64,000 bases of DNA, taken from the NCBI GenBank assembly GCA_028751875.1, contig CM054140.1:27052146-27116145 (forward strand). The letters are read 5' to 3'. The notes below the pieces were generated by a model. That model searched no databases. It had not been told where the DNA came from and saw only the letters and a program-made list of their open reading frames with translations. Source of the DNA: Rapana venosa (lineage: Eukaryota > Mollusca > Gastropoda > Neogastropoda > Muricidae). Both the position numbers and the translations under genes were made by a program. This document shows, piece after piece, positions 54,782 to 63,697 of this stretch. Positions within the stretch are counted from its first letter, which is position 1, and the number at the start of each line of letters is the position of its first letter.

Positions 54782-56051
54782 CTGTTTTCATCCACTGGAG
54801 TATTCTGCTTACCAATGAAAGAAAAAGTCTCACCTACAGCTTCTTATCATATCAATTCATACGCATACATGTATGTTTTAGTGTTTATATCAGTAGAAGT
54901 ATTCTATTCATCAATAAAAAGAAAAGTTTCACCTGAAAGTTCTTATAATTATATTGATCAGTGTATGTTCTAGCGTTCACATCAGCAGGAGTGATTCTAT
55001 TCACCAATGAAAGATACTATTCACCAATGAAAGATTCTATTCACCAATGAAAGATTCTATTCACCAATGAAAGATGAAGTCTCACCTACAAAGTTCTCAT
55101 ACTAAAATGTAGGGGGGTGGGGGTTTGTTTCTTAGCTAGAGCTCTAAGGCACACCAGAGATGAGATGTTGTGAATGCACAATGAATGAATGCAACTGCTA
55201 TAACCCACTATTAAGGTAGCCGCATTAATAATAATAATAATAATAATGTATGGAATTTATATAGCGCTGAATCTTGTAAAGCAACAAATCAAAGCGCTCA
55301 GATTCCATTTCATACCATTTCATACCACTTTAAGTCACGGCAGATTTCTCTCCGTGAAATTCGGGCTGCTCTCCCGCGAGCGGGATAGCGCGTCGCCACA
55401 AGAGCAGCGCCACCCTTTTTTTTTTTTTTTTTCCTGTCTGCAACTGTATTTGTTTCCCTATCAGAGTGGCTTTTCAACTTTGCATTCCAACTTCAAAGAT
55501 GGTGTATTTAAACACAAAATGTGTGTCGCTGTGTGCATGCTCTTTTATCATCCGTTCCTACTTGTACAAAACAGCCTACTCTTCAGACAGGGGAATGGGT
55601 TTGAATGTGATGAGTGTGCAAGATGTTCTGCTTGCGTTTCCACATAAGGCCACAGTTTATAGTCTCCTCCAAAGGACTTAGGGGGGGGCGGGGGGAGGTG
55701 GCGTGGGGGCTGGGAGTGGAGTCAGTAGTTACTCTAGAGTAAAGATCACTAAAACGGGTGCCTCCCTGGAGGATCAATCCCAGGCTGTCAGATAGATCAT
55801 GAGCACAACACTCTAACCACTAGGCTACCATGCTCCCTAACTGTATGTGTTAGTGTGTTTGTACTGCTCTGTGGCCGTTAGACATGAAATGCAGGCAACC
55901 CCAATGGTTTGTGTTTTCTCCAGACATCCATGGGCGGAAACCCTGAAGGGGATGGAATTTGAACACATCAAATGCATTTGCCCGCACGCGTAAGTTTTCT
56001 TTCTCCACATCTGTCTCTACAGGTATATTTCTGTCTGTATTCAACACTCAT

Positions 56052-56117
<66 letters not shown>

Positions 56118-56523
56118 GTGTCTCTGTCTGTCTGTCTGTCTGTTTTTGTGTGTGGTTTTTTTATATGTTATTCTTTTATATCGAGGATAATGGAATAAGC
56201 ACTTATGTGCTTTTTTACATCCAGTCCCCATGTGTATGCAGTTTTGTAAGTTTTGTCATCTGTTCCCACCGGCACACAATGGCCTACTCTTACAAAAAGA
56301 ACAGGATTTTAATGTGTGCGCAAGATGTTCTGCGTGCGTTTGCACATGGGGCCTCATGTGAAGGACTTTTGGGAGAGTGGAGTCTGCACTGACGTTAACT
56401 CCAGGGGAAAATATCCCCCTGAACGGGAATTGAACCTGGGTCATCAGATTGCAAACGCAATGTGCTAACCACTAGGCTATCCCATCTCCCGTCTGTCTGT
56501 CTGTCTGTCTATGTGTGTGTGTA

Positions 56524-56593
<70 letters not shown>

Positions 56594-59500
56594 GTTTTGT
56601 CATTTGAATGTGAATATAGATATATGAAGGAATGTGTGTATATTTTTATGTCCTTTTTTCCTTTAGACCAACCAAGAATGTTTTTACATGAAATTGAAAA
56701 AAAAAGTAAACTCTGGTTCATCTGTAAGGTTTTGGGGAGGGAGGGGGGTGGTTGTTTTTGTTCCTTGGCTAGAGCTCCAAGGCTCATGGTTCACCTATGA
56801 TGAGATTTTGTGTATGCAGCTGTTTTTACCGACCATTAAGATACCCTTATTCCAACTTCATTGATGGTGACAACACCTGTGTGCGTCTGTTATCTTTTAA
56901 TTTTGTCATCTGTTCCTACTGGCATGAAATGGCCAACTCTTCAGAAAGGCAGAACAGGTTTTTAACATAACCGACCTTAGTTTATAGTTTCATCTGAAGG
57001 ACTTTTGGGGGAGTAGAGTCAGTACTGTTGTTACCTCCAGGATAAAATTCTGTCAAATGGGTGCCTCCATGGTGGCTCAATCATGGGTCATCAGATCATG
57101 AGCGCATGCGCAATGCTCTAACAACTTGGCTACCCATCCCCTAGGTTAGTGTTTGGTATCTGTGACAAGATGAAAGGTAGGGTCAGCTAGTGTCTAGCTG
57201 TAACCCCCACCCTGATTCCTTTTCCACTCTAAAGTCTGAAAAAAAGTTCTTTTGGATAGGCTGGGCCTTCTAACATGATGTGTTGTTTTTTGGGTAACAG
57301 AAATTAAAGAGTAAATAACAAAAACTTTTGAATTTAAACATCTCTTTTTATATTATATTTACTTATTTATTCTTTTATTTTGAGGCTAATGGAATAAGCA
57401 TTCATGTGCATTTTTTCGCCCCATCCCCGTATGTATGCAGTTTTGTAAATTTTGTCATCCATTCCCATTGGCACACAGTGGCTTACTCTTCCGAAAAGTG
57501 GAACTGGTTTTAACATGTGTGCAAGATGTTCTGCGTATGCGTGTGTTCGCACATGGGACCTCGGTTTATAATCTCATGTGAAGGACTTTTGGTTTATGTA
57601 AAAGGATTTTGCAAAGATGACAGGCATTTACACTGAAGGATATTTTAAAATAGATCTAGGAGAGACGTCCTTTGATCTTGACATACACTGCTGTAACATC
57701 ACATATCAGCACGACCATAAATTTGCGGATGGTCGACATCTTGGAAACAATCATCTGGAGCAGACATGAAAAACCCAAAGGAAACTATTCAATCACCATA
57801 TGAAAGGAAACACAAAAGAGAAAGAAAATCCCCCTGAAGAGTAATAATTAGATATACCATTCTGACCACAGCCATCGCTGTGTGTTGTTATAGGCCACTG
57901 GAAACATTCTGAGAAGGAATCAGGAGCTGCTGAGAGTGAAGATTATTAAGGGGGACCGGTTAGCCTAGTGGTTAGAGTGTTGTGCTCAAGATTTGGCAAC
58001 CTGGGTTCAAGCCCAGGTTCAATCACCATTGAGACACCCATTCAAGGGGATTTTTACCCCTGGAGTTAACATCAATACTGACTTCACATCCCCTTAAGGT
58101 CCTACAGATGAGACTATAAACTGAGGTCCGGTGGGAGAACGTAATCAGAACATCATACATAGACATTAAACCTGTTCTGTGTTTCAGAAGAGTAGGCCAT
58201 TCATGTTGTTAAACGGATAAAAAAGTATGAATATATCCCCCAAAAAATCATATGCAAACTGGTGTCATGTTTAGACATCATTCCTGAAATCAGAAGTCCA
58301 GATGTGCTGGGTCTGACTTGTCAGGCACTTAATGGCAGCGCGATGCATTTTTGCTCATAGATAAAGAAAGAGAATAATGCATGCTCAATACATGTCCACC
58401 ACAATAGCACTAAAAAAGCAAAGATTCCCACTTCAGTACTCCTTAGCCTACAGATGTGATTCTATCCATTCGTAGTTGCACAATGGAAAATCTTATCTTT
58501 AAAAAAAAAAGACAACTATAGCTGCTGCCTGAGCATTCAAAGAAGAAGAATGTGACTACTTTAATTAATGGTAGATAAAAACAGTTGCATACGCAAAAAT
58601 CTCCCTACTTGTGACTCTTTAAGCTCTTGCCAAGGAACAGCAACAACAAGAAAGGGGTTCAGCATGAGGTAGGAGTCTTGTTGGCCCAGCAGGTAGGACT
58701 TTTCACTCTTGATCTCCAGGTGACAGGGTCAATTCTTATCACCAGATGCCAGGTAGAAGGGGATTTTTTGTTGTTGTTGTTTTTGTTGGGGGTATCCTTG
58801 GCTACAGCTCTGAGCTCCACCAGTGGTGAGATTTTTGCCTATGCGACCATTATATTCCTCCTCCATTTAGGTAGCCACATTTTGACTTTGGAGATGGTGT
58901 CTAAACATGACACCAGTGTGCATGTGCTGTTTTTTTTAATTTGTCATCCGTTCCTATTGGCATGAAATGGCCTACTCTTCCAAAAGATGGAACAGGATTT
59001 TAATGTGTGCGTGAGATGTTCTTCTTGCATTCACACATGGAGCCTCTGTTTATAGTCTCATCCAAAGGACTTTGACAATCAGTACGATTTTTTTTTGGTC
59101 GTACTGGTAAGAAAGGGCAAGGCTGGGAATCGAATTCAGAATGTGGCAGTTTACTTGTTAAGCAGGTGAACCTGAACCTGCCACCTTCCTTCTTAGAAGG
59201 AGAAGTTCTCCATTGAGGCCACATTTGTGCAGATCTCTGATCCCTTTCCAGTCCTCATGATCAAATGGGTTGGGGGGGGGGGGGGGAATTTGTTGTTGTT
59301 TGTTTTCCTGGTGATGAAGTTATTCTCTAAGCAGTTGTCTTGTGCTGTATCTGACAGGCCTGTCCAAGCAGTGACGGTGAACAGAGGAAGGAGAATGCCT
59401 TCCTGGTGAGTTTTGACAGAAAGTCTTTTAACCAATGTATCGAATGAACGTGTGGTGTGATGAAGGAAAGGGTGATGATCTCATGAAACATTTGATCGTG

Positions 59501-60596
59501 ATTTACATTTTTGTGCAAAGTTTCTTACACTGTTATTAATATATGTTTGATGTTTGTTAGTGGTGATAATATATTTTATGAGACTTTCTTAAATTGTAAT
59601 TATGTTATAGTTTCGCTTTGTCGCTCTTAATACTGTTATTGTTGTCTCGATGTGTGTACCTGTGTGGGTGCGTGCGCGTGTGCGTGTGTGTGTGTGAAAG
59701 AGAGTGATTATAAAGTGTAGTGAAGTTTTAAGATGTGTGTTATATCTTATGTATATATTGTTTAAAGCATGTTGTGTAATCTTATAATGCCACTCATCAT
59801 TTCTCTTTTGAGATAATAAAGTATTCTTGAATCTTGAGTTGTAGTACTTACACTTTCTGTGGACTTGTGTTACTGATTGAATACTCCCTGTCACTGCACG
59901 CCTTAGAATACCCTTCTTCTGTCTCTGGGATGATGTGTGTGGTGTGGTGTGGTGTGGTCTGAGTGTGTGTGGTGTGTGTTACAGTTTGGTGTGGTGTGAT
60001 GTGGTGTGTTGGTGTGTGTGTGTGTGTGTGTCCATTATCTGCACCAAATTTTTTAAATATTTTTTTTATTTCTAGAGTTGATTGCTGGTGGTGGTGGTGG
60101 TGGTGGTGGTGGTGGGTTTTGTTGTTTATAGGGTTGTTTTTTTTCTTTTGGTGGGGGGGGAAGTTCATTAGTTGTTGGTGTTGCTTTATTATGGTGTGCT
60201 CAGGTGATAAAGTGCAGTGAAAAATATCGCTTACAGCTTAGATCATTTTTCCTTTCAGAGCACCTTCAATAAAGTGAGATGACTGGGAATGGCTATCATC
60301 AGGGTACTGAAGCATCTTCTAATTATTTGTAATAATAGTAACTGTTTTATAAAATTAAAAAAAAATAATTTTAAGAGACTGTTTTATGCCTTCATTTTGT
60401 TGTGTTCATACATCCAAGATGCATTAGGTATTTGAATGTGCTTCAATTGTGTATGGGGTTGTGGGGGTGTAAAATCAGGTCAAGTCAAGTCAAAATGATC
60501 TTTATTGAAGGTAAAAGATTGAGTTTACACAATTTGTTTTCATCCTGCCCTCACCGGGAAAAAAAATCAACAAAAATTGATTGTGTGGTGTGTTGT

Positions 60597-60686
<90 letters not shown>

Positions 60687-62977
60687 TGGGGGGTGGGGGG
60701 TGGGTGTTGTGTATGCTTGTGTGTGTGTGTGTGTTCCAGGTTTGATGTTTTTGGTTTGGATCCTGACAGAAAAGAAGATGAAGCCAGCATCAAGGAAGCG
60801 TCACAAACATGTAAGTCCGTTCACATAGTTACCACCCAGTCCTCAGGGACTTCATAGACATGAAGCGAATTTTTAGGTGAGAAAGATGACAGACAAACCA
60901 CCCACTAACGTAACAAAGAAACAAACATTTGACAAAATAACAAACAAACCAACAAGCAGAGCGAACCTAAACAGTGACACCGTTGTGATGATAAGCTGCT
61001 AAGAACTGTAGACATCGCACTTCTTCTTGTTCTCCTGCGTTCCCTGCCTACGCTAAATGTTTCATTAATCTGGTGCAGATGACAAAGTCTGCAGATCTGC
61101 TGCAGTATTTTTATTTTTTCATTATAGATCTGCTGCAGTGACCCCACCCACTGGTCCCCACAGTTTGTCCCGAAGCTGCACCAGGCAGACATAGAGCTAC
61201 GTCTGGGTCGTCGTTGTTGTTGTTGGCACTCCATCCATAATTTTATCTTGGAACACAACATTGGCCGCATAATTATAACGTTGGCCTGGTGTTCAAATGT
61301 GTCTTTGTTCCCCATGGGGATGCTGGGGCCTGTCAGTATGAATAGCATCCCCACCTTCTGGAAATTCTTTGCTGGGAACTCCCTCTTCTCTGTCCCTCTC
61401 TTTGTTTCAGCTTTGTTCTTTTTCTTCCTGTCACCTCCTTCCTGTCTATTTTCTGCCTCCTTGGTCCATTCTCCTGCCTGTTTTCCAGGAAGATTTTAAA
61501 AAATAACAATTCTCTCCCACGCCAAAGGTGGATGCGCTGGGCCTGACTTGTCCGGTGCTTAACAGCAGCACAACATAGTTTCACTCATATGGCAGACCAC
61601 AATAGTTGCTGTCTGAGTGTTCGGTGAAGAAGAAATGTGTCTTTGTTGACCCCTGAATGAACCTGTCATTGCCAAAAGTAAAAAGGTCTGGCAGTAGTTG
61701 ATAATTGTGTCTATTGTTTGCCTAATTTTATAGATTTCTTTCAAACACTGTAAAAGAAACATGCATAAAAACTGCTCTTCAAGTCAGAATCAAAAGTTGA
61801 TAATCACAGAATCATTAGCCATGGAAAAAATCATTTCCCACATTTTTATTATATATGCACACATTAGTTTTAAAAAGAACTATTCTGATTTTATCGTTTT
61901 GAACAGGTAGGAAGAAATATTAAAATGGTTGCCTTTTGATATGCCAGTCAACAGAAATGTAGTTCAATCAGGTAAACTCTTAATCCCATGCAGAATCACT
62001 TATTACTTTCACTAGCTACTAGATCTGTCTGTATCTGAACCTTTTCAGCTTGTTTGATCCTAACAGCTTGTGAGTTTTTCACATTTTTAATCAAAATTTT
62101 AAAAAATTTCAGCAGTAGCCATACAGCAATATCAAAATGCTCCAAATATTTTTCAGCAGTAGCCATACAGCAATATTAAAAGGCTTCAAATATTTTTTCA
62201 GCAGTAGCCATACAGCAATATCAAAATGCTCCAAATATTTTTTCAGCAGTAGCCATACAGCAATATTAAAATGCTCCAAATATTTTTCAGCAGTAGCCAT
62301 ACAAGAATATTAAAATGCTCCAAATATTTTTCAGCAGTAGCCATACAAGAATATTAAAATGGGTCAAAGCTATGTAATTATTGACCAAATGTCATATCAG
62401 TTGTTGTTGTTTTTAAAACATCAACTTTTCAAAATAAAGTATTTTTTCATACTTCTGGAACATATTTTTGAAAATATCCATCAATCATGGTGTTTAGAAA
62501 TTAAGGGAAAAGAAATGACAAGTATTAAGTGAGGTCATGAAACCAAAACCCCCAAAAATGTCACCTTACCTTGTACATATATCTTTGTTTGTTTATTGAG
62601 TTAGGATACCTAGTGAATGATCTTACCACCCTTTTCAAAAATTGTGTTTAGGTACTAGGTTACATTGGATGAGTCCAAAAACATATTTTTATCAACTGAA
62701 TCAGTCTGGTTGACTTTGTAGAGAAAGATAAACTTTTATATTTTTTTTTTTGTCTTTTCAAGTTTCTTGTGATATCTTAATGGTTGTGCTTGCAGTGCAA
62801 GCATTAATCGAGGATGAAGCTGAAAGTGGAATCCCCTGTGACCACATCTTCATCGGAGGCATCTCCCAGGGTGGGGCGGTGGCTCTGTACACGGCCTTTG
62901 CTGTGAACAAACCTGTGGGAGGGGTGGTGGGCCTCAGCACCTGGCTGCCTCTCCACAAAGCGCTGGCTGACGACAAG
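50454..62977 (+). CDS. LYPLA1-like: Second acyl-protein thioesterase gene, tandem paralogue, 3' partial
   Basis: Same family and role as the gene at 31229. Six coding exons: 50454-50525, 52911-52942, 55924-55989, 59358-59405, 60740-60810, 62796-62977. Exons 2-6 have exactly the same lengths and phases as in the first gene. Exons 7-8, which hold the catalytic Asp and His, lie beyond the window. The 157 residues seen include LIFLHGLGDTGHPW at 25-38, CICPHAPV, MPSWFDV and GGISQGG with nucleophile Ser120. The N-terminus (MAARGSSETEASRV) is 8 residues longer than in the first gene and also lacks the MCG start. Oddities: Ile for the usual Phe before the Ser (GGFSQGG elsewhere) and GHPW for GHGW or GHSW. 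The second half of exon 6 is almost identical to the first gene. Intact as far as seen. Confidence 0.92.
50915..51295 (-). repeat. SINE-A type 2, full length
   Basis: Antisense tail CAAGGATAATGGAATAAGCA, body GACCTACTCTTCCAAAAGGC and GGTTTATAGTCTCATCCTAA, tRNA-like head ending CACTTTATCCACTAGGCTAT. In intron 1 of the second thioesterase gene. Confidence 0.88.
52240..52402. repeat. (CA)n microsatellite complex
   Basis: CTCACTC units, then (CA)n with CACCAC interruptions. Confidence 0.95.
52596..52866. repeat. (TA)n(GT)n ... (CA)n flanking thioesterase exon 2
   Basis: (TA)n then (GT)n at 52596-52685 and (CA)n at 52814-52866: inverted microsatellites 130 nt apart. The second ends 44 nt before exon 2. 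Confidence 0.93.
52970..53312 (-). repeat. SINE-A type 2, full length, reference copy
   Basis: Tail TTTTATATCGAGGATAATGG and AATAAGCACTTATGTGC, body through GGGCCTCAGTTCATAGTC, head (antisense) GTGAATCAAACCCAGGTTGT and CTAACCACTAGGCTATCCTG. On the sense strand these are the B box GGTTTGATTC and A box TAGCCTAGTGG of a tRNA-type Pol III promoter. Confidence 0.9.
53360..53482 (+). repeat. Repeat family E, (GAA)n-tailed
   Basis: CAGGTGTGCTAGGTCTGACT, TGTCAGGCGCTTATCGGC, AGTTGCTGTCTGAGCATTTG and (GAA)n. Confidence 0.8.
53540..53700 (-). repeat. Retroposon 3' end with (ACTTG)n tail
   Basis: CTCAAGTCAAGTCAAGTCAA then CATCCCATGAAGGGCAATTA. Shares the pentanucleotide tail with 60478-60565; both are antisense. 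Confidence 0.6.
54495..54606. repeat. (CA)n then (GA)n microsatellite
   Basis: (CA)n at 54497-54520, ACAAAAACA, then about 38 GA units to 54606. Confidence 0.95.
54650..55095 (+). repeat. Satellite-like array: about 125-bp units plus a 20-bp sub-array
   Basis: Three to four diverged units carry, in order, TATTCTnnTTACCAATGAAA, AAGTCTCACCTACA and AGTTCTTATAAT. In the last unit the piece CTATTCACCAATGAAAGATT is itself repeated four times at 54999-55070. (TA)n(GT)n at 54715-54780 splits the first unit. Confidence 0.8.
55105..55840 (-). repeat. SINE-A type 1, full length, split by a SINE-D insertion
   Basis: Tail TTAGCTAGAGCTCTAAGGCA to TATTAAGGTAGCCGCATT at 55227. After an insert it resumes at about 55484 (GCATTCCAACTTCAAAGATG) and runs to the head AACACTCTAACCACTAGGCT near 55828. 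GCATT is present on both sides of the insert, as expected of a target-site duplication. Confidence 0.85.
55228..55483 (-). repeat. SINE-D with LINE-type 3' tail, 5'-truncated, nested in SINE-A
   Basis: Antisense. (AAT)n, then TGGAATTTATATAGCGCTGA, ATCTTGTAAAGC, CAAATCAAAGCGCT. This is the reverse complement of the LINE 3' end at about 44530-44600. The SINE-D body follows (ACCACTTTAAGTCACGGCAG, AAGAGCAGCGCCACCC, TATCAGAGTGGC); the tRNA-like head is missing. Confidence 0.85.
56053..56118. repeat. (GT)n microsatellite
   Basis: About 33 GT units, then (GTCT)n; begins 63 nt after thioesterase exon 3. Confidence 0.96.
56165..56490 (-). repeat. SINE-A type 2, full length
   Basis: Very like the copy at 52970: TATATCGAGGATAATGGAAT, CACCGGCACACAATGGCC, GGAATTGAACCTGGGTCATC, AACCACTAGGCTATCCCAT. 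Confidence 0.9.
56524..56593. repeat. (CT)n microsatellite
   Basis: About 33 CT units with small interruptions. Confidence 0.95.
56755..57145 (-). repeat. SINE-A type 1, full length
   Basis: TTGGCTAGAGCTCCAAGGCT through GACCATTAAGATACCCTTAT, GGCATGAAATGGCCAACTCT, to CTAACAACTTGGCTACCCAT. Confidence 0.85.
57355..57595 (-). repeat. SINE-A type 2, 5'-truncated
   Basis: TTTTGAGGCTAATGGAATAA, CACAGTGGCTTACTCTTCCG, GGGACCTCGGTTTATAATCT; no head. Confidence 0.8.
57950..58640 (+). repeat. SINE-A type 1, split by a family E insertion
   Basis: Clear Pol III head: GGTTAGCCTAGTGGTTAGAG (A box) and CCTGGGTTCAAGCCCAGG (B box). Body to GACATCATTCCTGAAATCAG at about 58290, then an insert. The tail resumes at about 58558 (TAATTAATGGTAGATAAAAA, AGTTGCATACGCAAAAATCT) and ends GCCAAGGAACAGC. 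Confidence 0.85.
58295..58555 (+). repeat. Repeat family E, itself interrupted, nested in SINE-A
   Basis: AGATGTGCTGGGTCTGACTT to TTTTTGCTCATAGAT, then about 145 nt of unrelated sequence ending in poly-A (58501-58510), then ACTATAGCTGCTGCCTGAGC and a (GAA)n tail. Confidence 0.75.
58655..59190. repeat. tRNA-like SINE head with nested SINE-A type 1 (-)
   Basis: TTGGCCCAGCAGGTAGGACT and GTGACAGGGTCAATTCTTAT look like an A and a B box of a further SINE. A 5'-truncated antisense SINE-A occupies about 58790-59075 (TTGGCTACAGCTCTGAGCTC ... AGTCTCATCCAAAGGACTTT). Antisense tRNA-like sequence (GGAATCGAATTCAGAATGTG) follows at about 59125. Confidence 0.6.
59812..59840 (+). repeat. Retroposon 3' end, TTCTTGAA-type tail
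   Basis: AGATAATAAAGTATTCTTGA, ATCTTGAGTTG; compare 40530-40553. Confidence 0.45.
60478..60565 (-). repeat. Retroposon 3' end with (ACTTG)n tail
   Basis: GGTCAAGTCAAGTCAAAATG then ATCTTTATTGAAGGTAAAAG, antisense. Confidence 0.6.
60595..60732. repeat. (GT)n microsatellite abutting thioesterase exon 5
   Basis: (GT)n with G-rich interruption; continues to within 7 nt of the acceptor TTCCAG at 60734-60739. Confidence 0.95.
61520..61640 (+). repeat. Repeat family E, full copy
   Basis: GGTGGATGCGCTGGGCCTGA, CTTGTCCGGTGCTTAACAGC, ATAGTTGCTGTCTGAGTGTT, then GAAGAAGAA. Confidence 0.8.
62110..62361 (+). repeat. Minisatellite, six units of 44-45 bp
   Basis: Unit CAGCAGTAGCCATACAGCAA then TATCAAAATGCTCCAAATAT, TTTT. 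Units start at 62110, 62154, 62199, 62244, 62288 and 62332. The last two share ACAAGAATATT. No spacers. In intron 5 of the second thioesterase gene. Confidence 0.97.
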
Positions 62978-63039
62978 GTAGACAGTCTGCTGGGTGTTGT
63001 GTTGTTCAGTATTGTTGCAGACATATGCATGCACGCATG

Positions 63040-63047
63040 CACACACA

Positions 63048-63094
<47 letters not shown>
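63040..63094. repeat. (CA)n microsatellite
   Basis: About 27 CA units, beginning about 60 nt after thioesterase exon 6. Confidence 0.96.
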
Positions 63095-63096
<2 letters not shown>

Positions 63097-63179
63097 GGCC
63101 AGAAAGTTTATATAGTGTTTATCCTTGTTAAAGAACAAAAAATAGCCTTTTTGCTGATTTGATTTTATTCACACAGGAG

Positions 63180-63597
63180 GGAGGGGAGTAGCCTTAGTGG
63201 TTAGCATGTTGTGCTCATGATCTGATGGCCCGGGATTGAGGTGCTACTAAGGCGCCTGTTTTAGGGAATTTTACTGTGAACTTAATGTCAGTACTGACTC
63301 CACTCCCCCTAAAGTCCTTTGAGTGAGACTATAAACTAAAGCCCCATGTATGAATGCTTGCAGAACATCTTGCACATATTTTAAAAATCCACTCTTCCTT
63401 ACATAAAAGTAGGCCATTTTGTACCAGTAGGAATGGATGACAATTTTTTTAAAAATACATGCACACAGGTGTCGTATTTAGACATCACCCATGAAATCAG
63501 AATGCAGCTACCTTAATGGTGGGTAAAAACAGTCGCCTATACAAAATCTCACCACTGGTGAACCTTGGAGCTCTAGCCAAGGAACAAAAACCAAAAA
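63180..63597 (+). repeat. SINE-A type 1, full length
   Basis: Head GAGTAGCCTTAGTGGTTAGC and GATGGCCCGGGATTGAGG, body CTTAATGTCAGTACTGACTC, tail CTACCTTAATGGTGGGTAAA, CTCACCACTGGTGAACC, TCTAGCCAAGGAACAAAAAC. Confidence 0.9.
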
Positions 63598-63697
63598 TCA
63601 GACAGTCAGCTAGACAGACTAGCTGAACAGGCGCTGTGCTCACCAGTCTGTGTGAAGGTACCATGGGTCCTGAGGGGAAAGGTGTTATGGAGGGAGA

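Noticed and set aside
57953..58030. Functional tRNA gene
   Set aside because: A and B boxes are present, but the cloverleaf is not convincing and the same head recurs at the start of many SINE-A copies, so it is a SINE promoter.
62109..62300. Repeat protein on the - strand (WLLLKKYLEHF units)
   Set aside because: Units alternate between 44 and 45 bp, so the frame is not maintained, and there is no start or splice support.
62110..62361. CRISPR-like array
   Set aside because: Direct repeats with no spacers, in an animal intron; it is a minisatellite.
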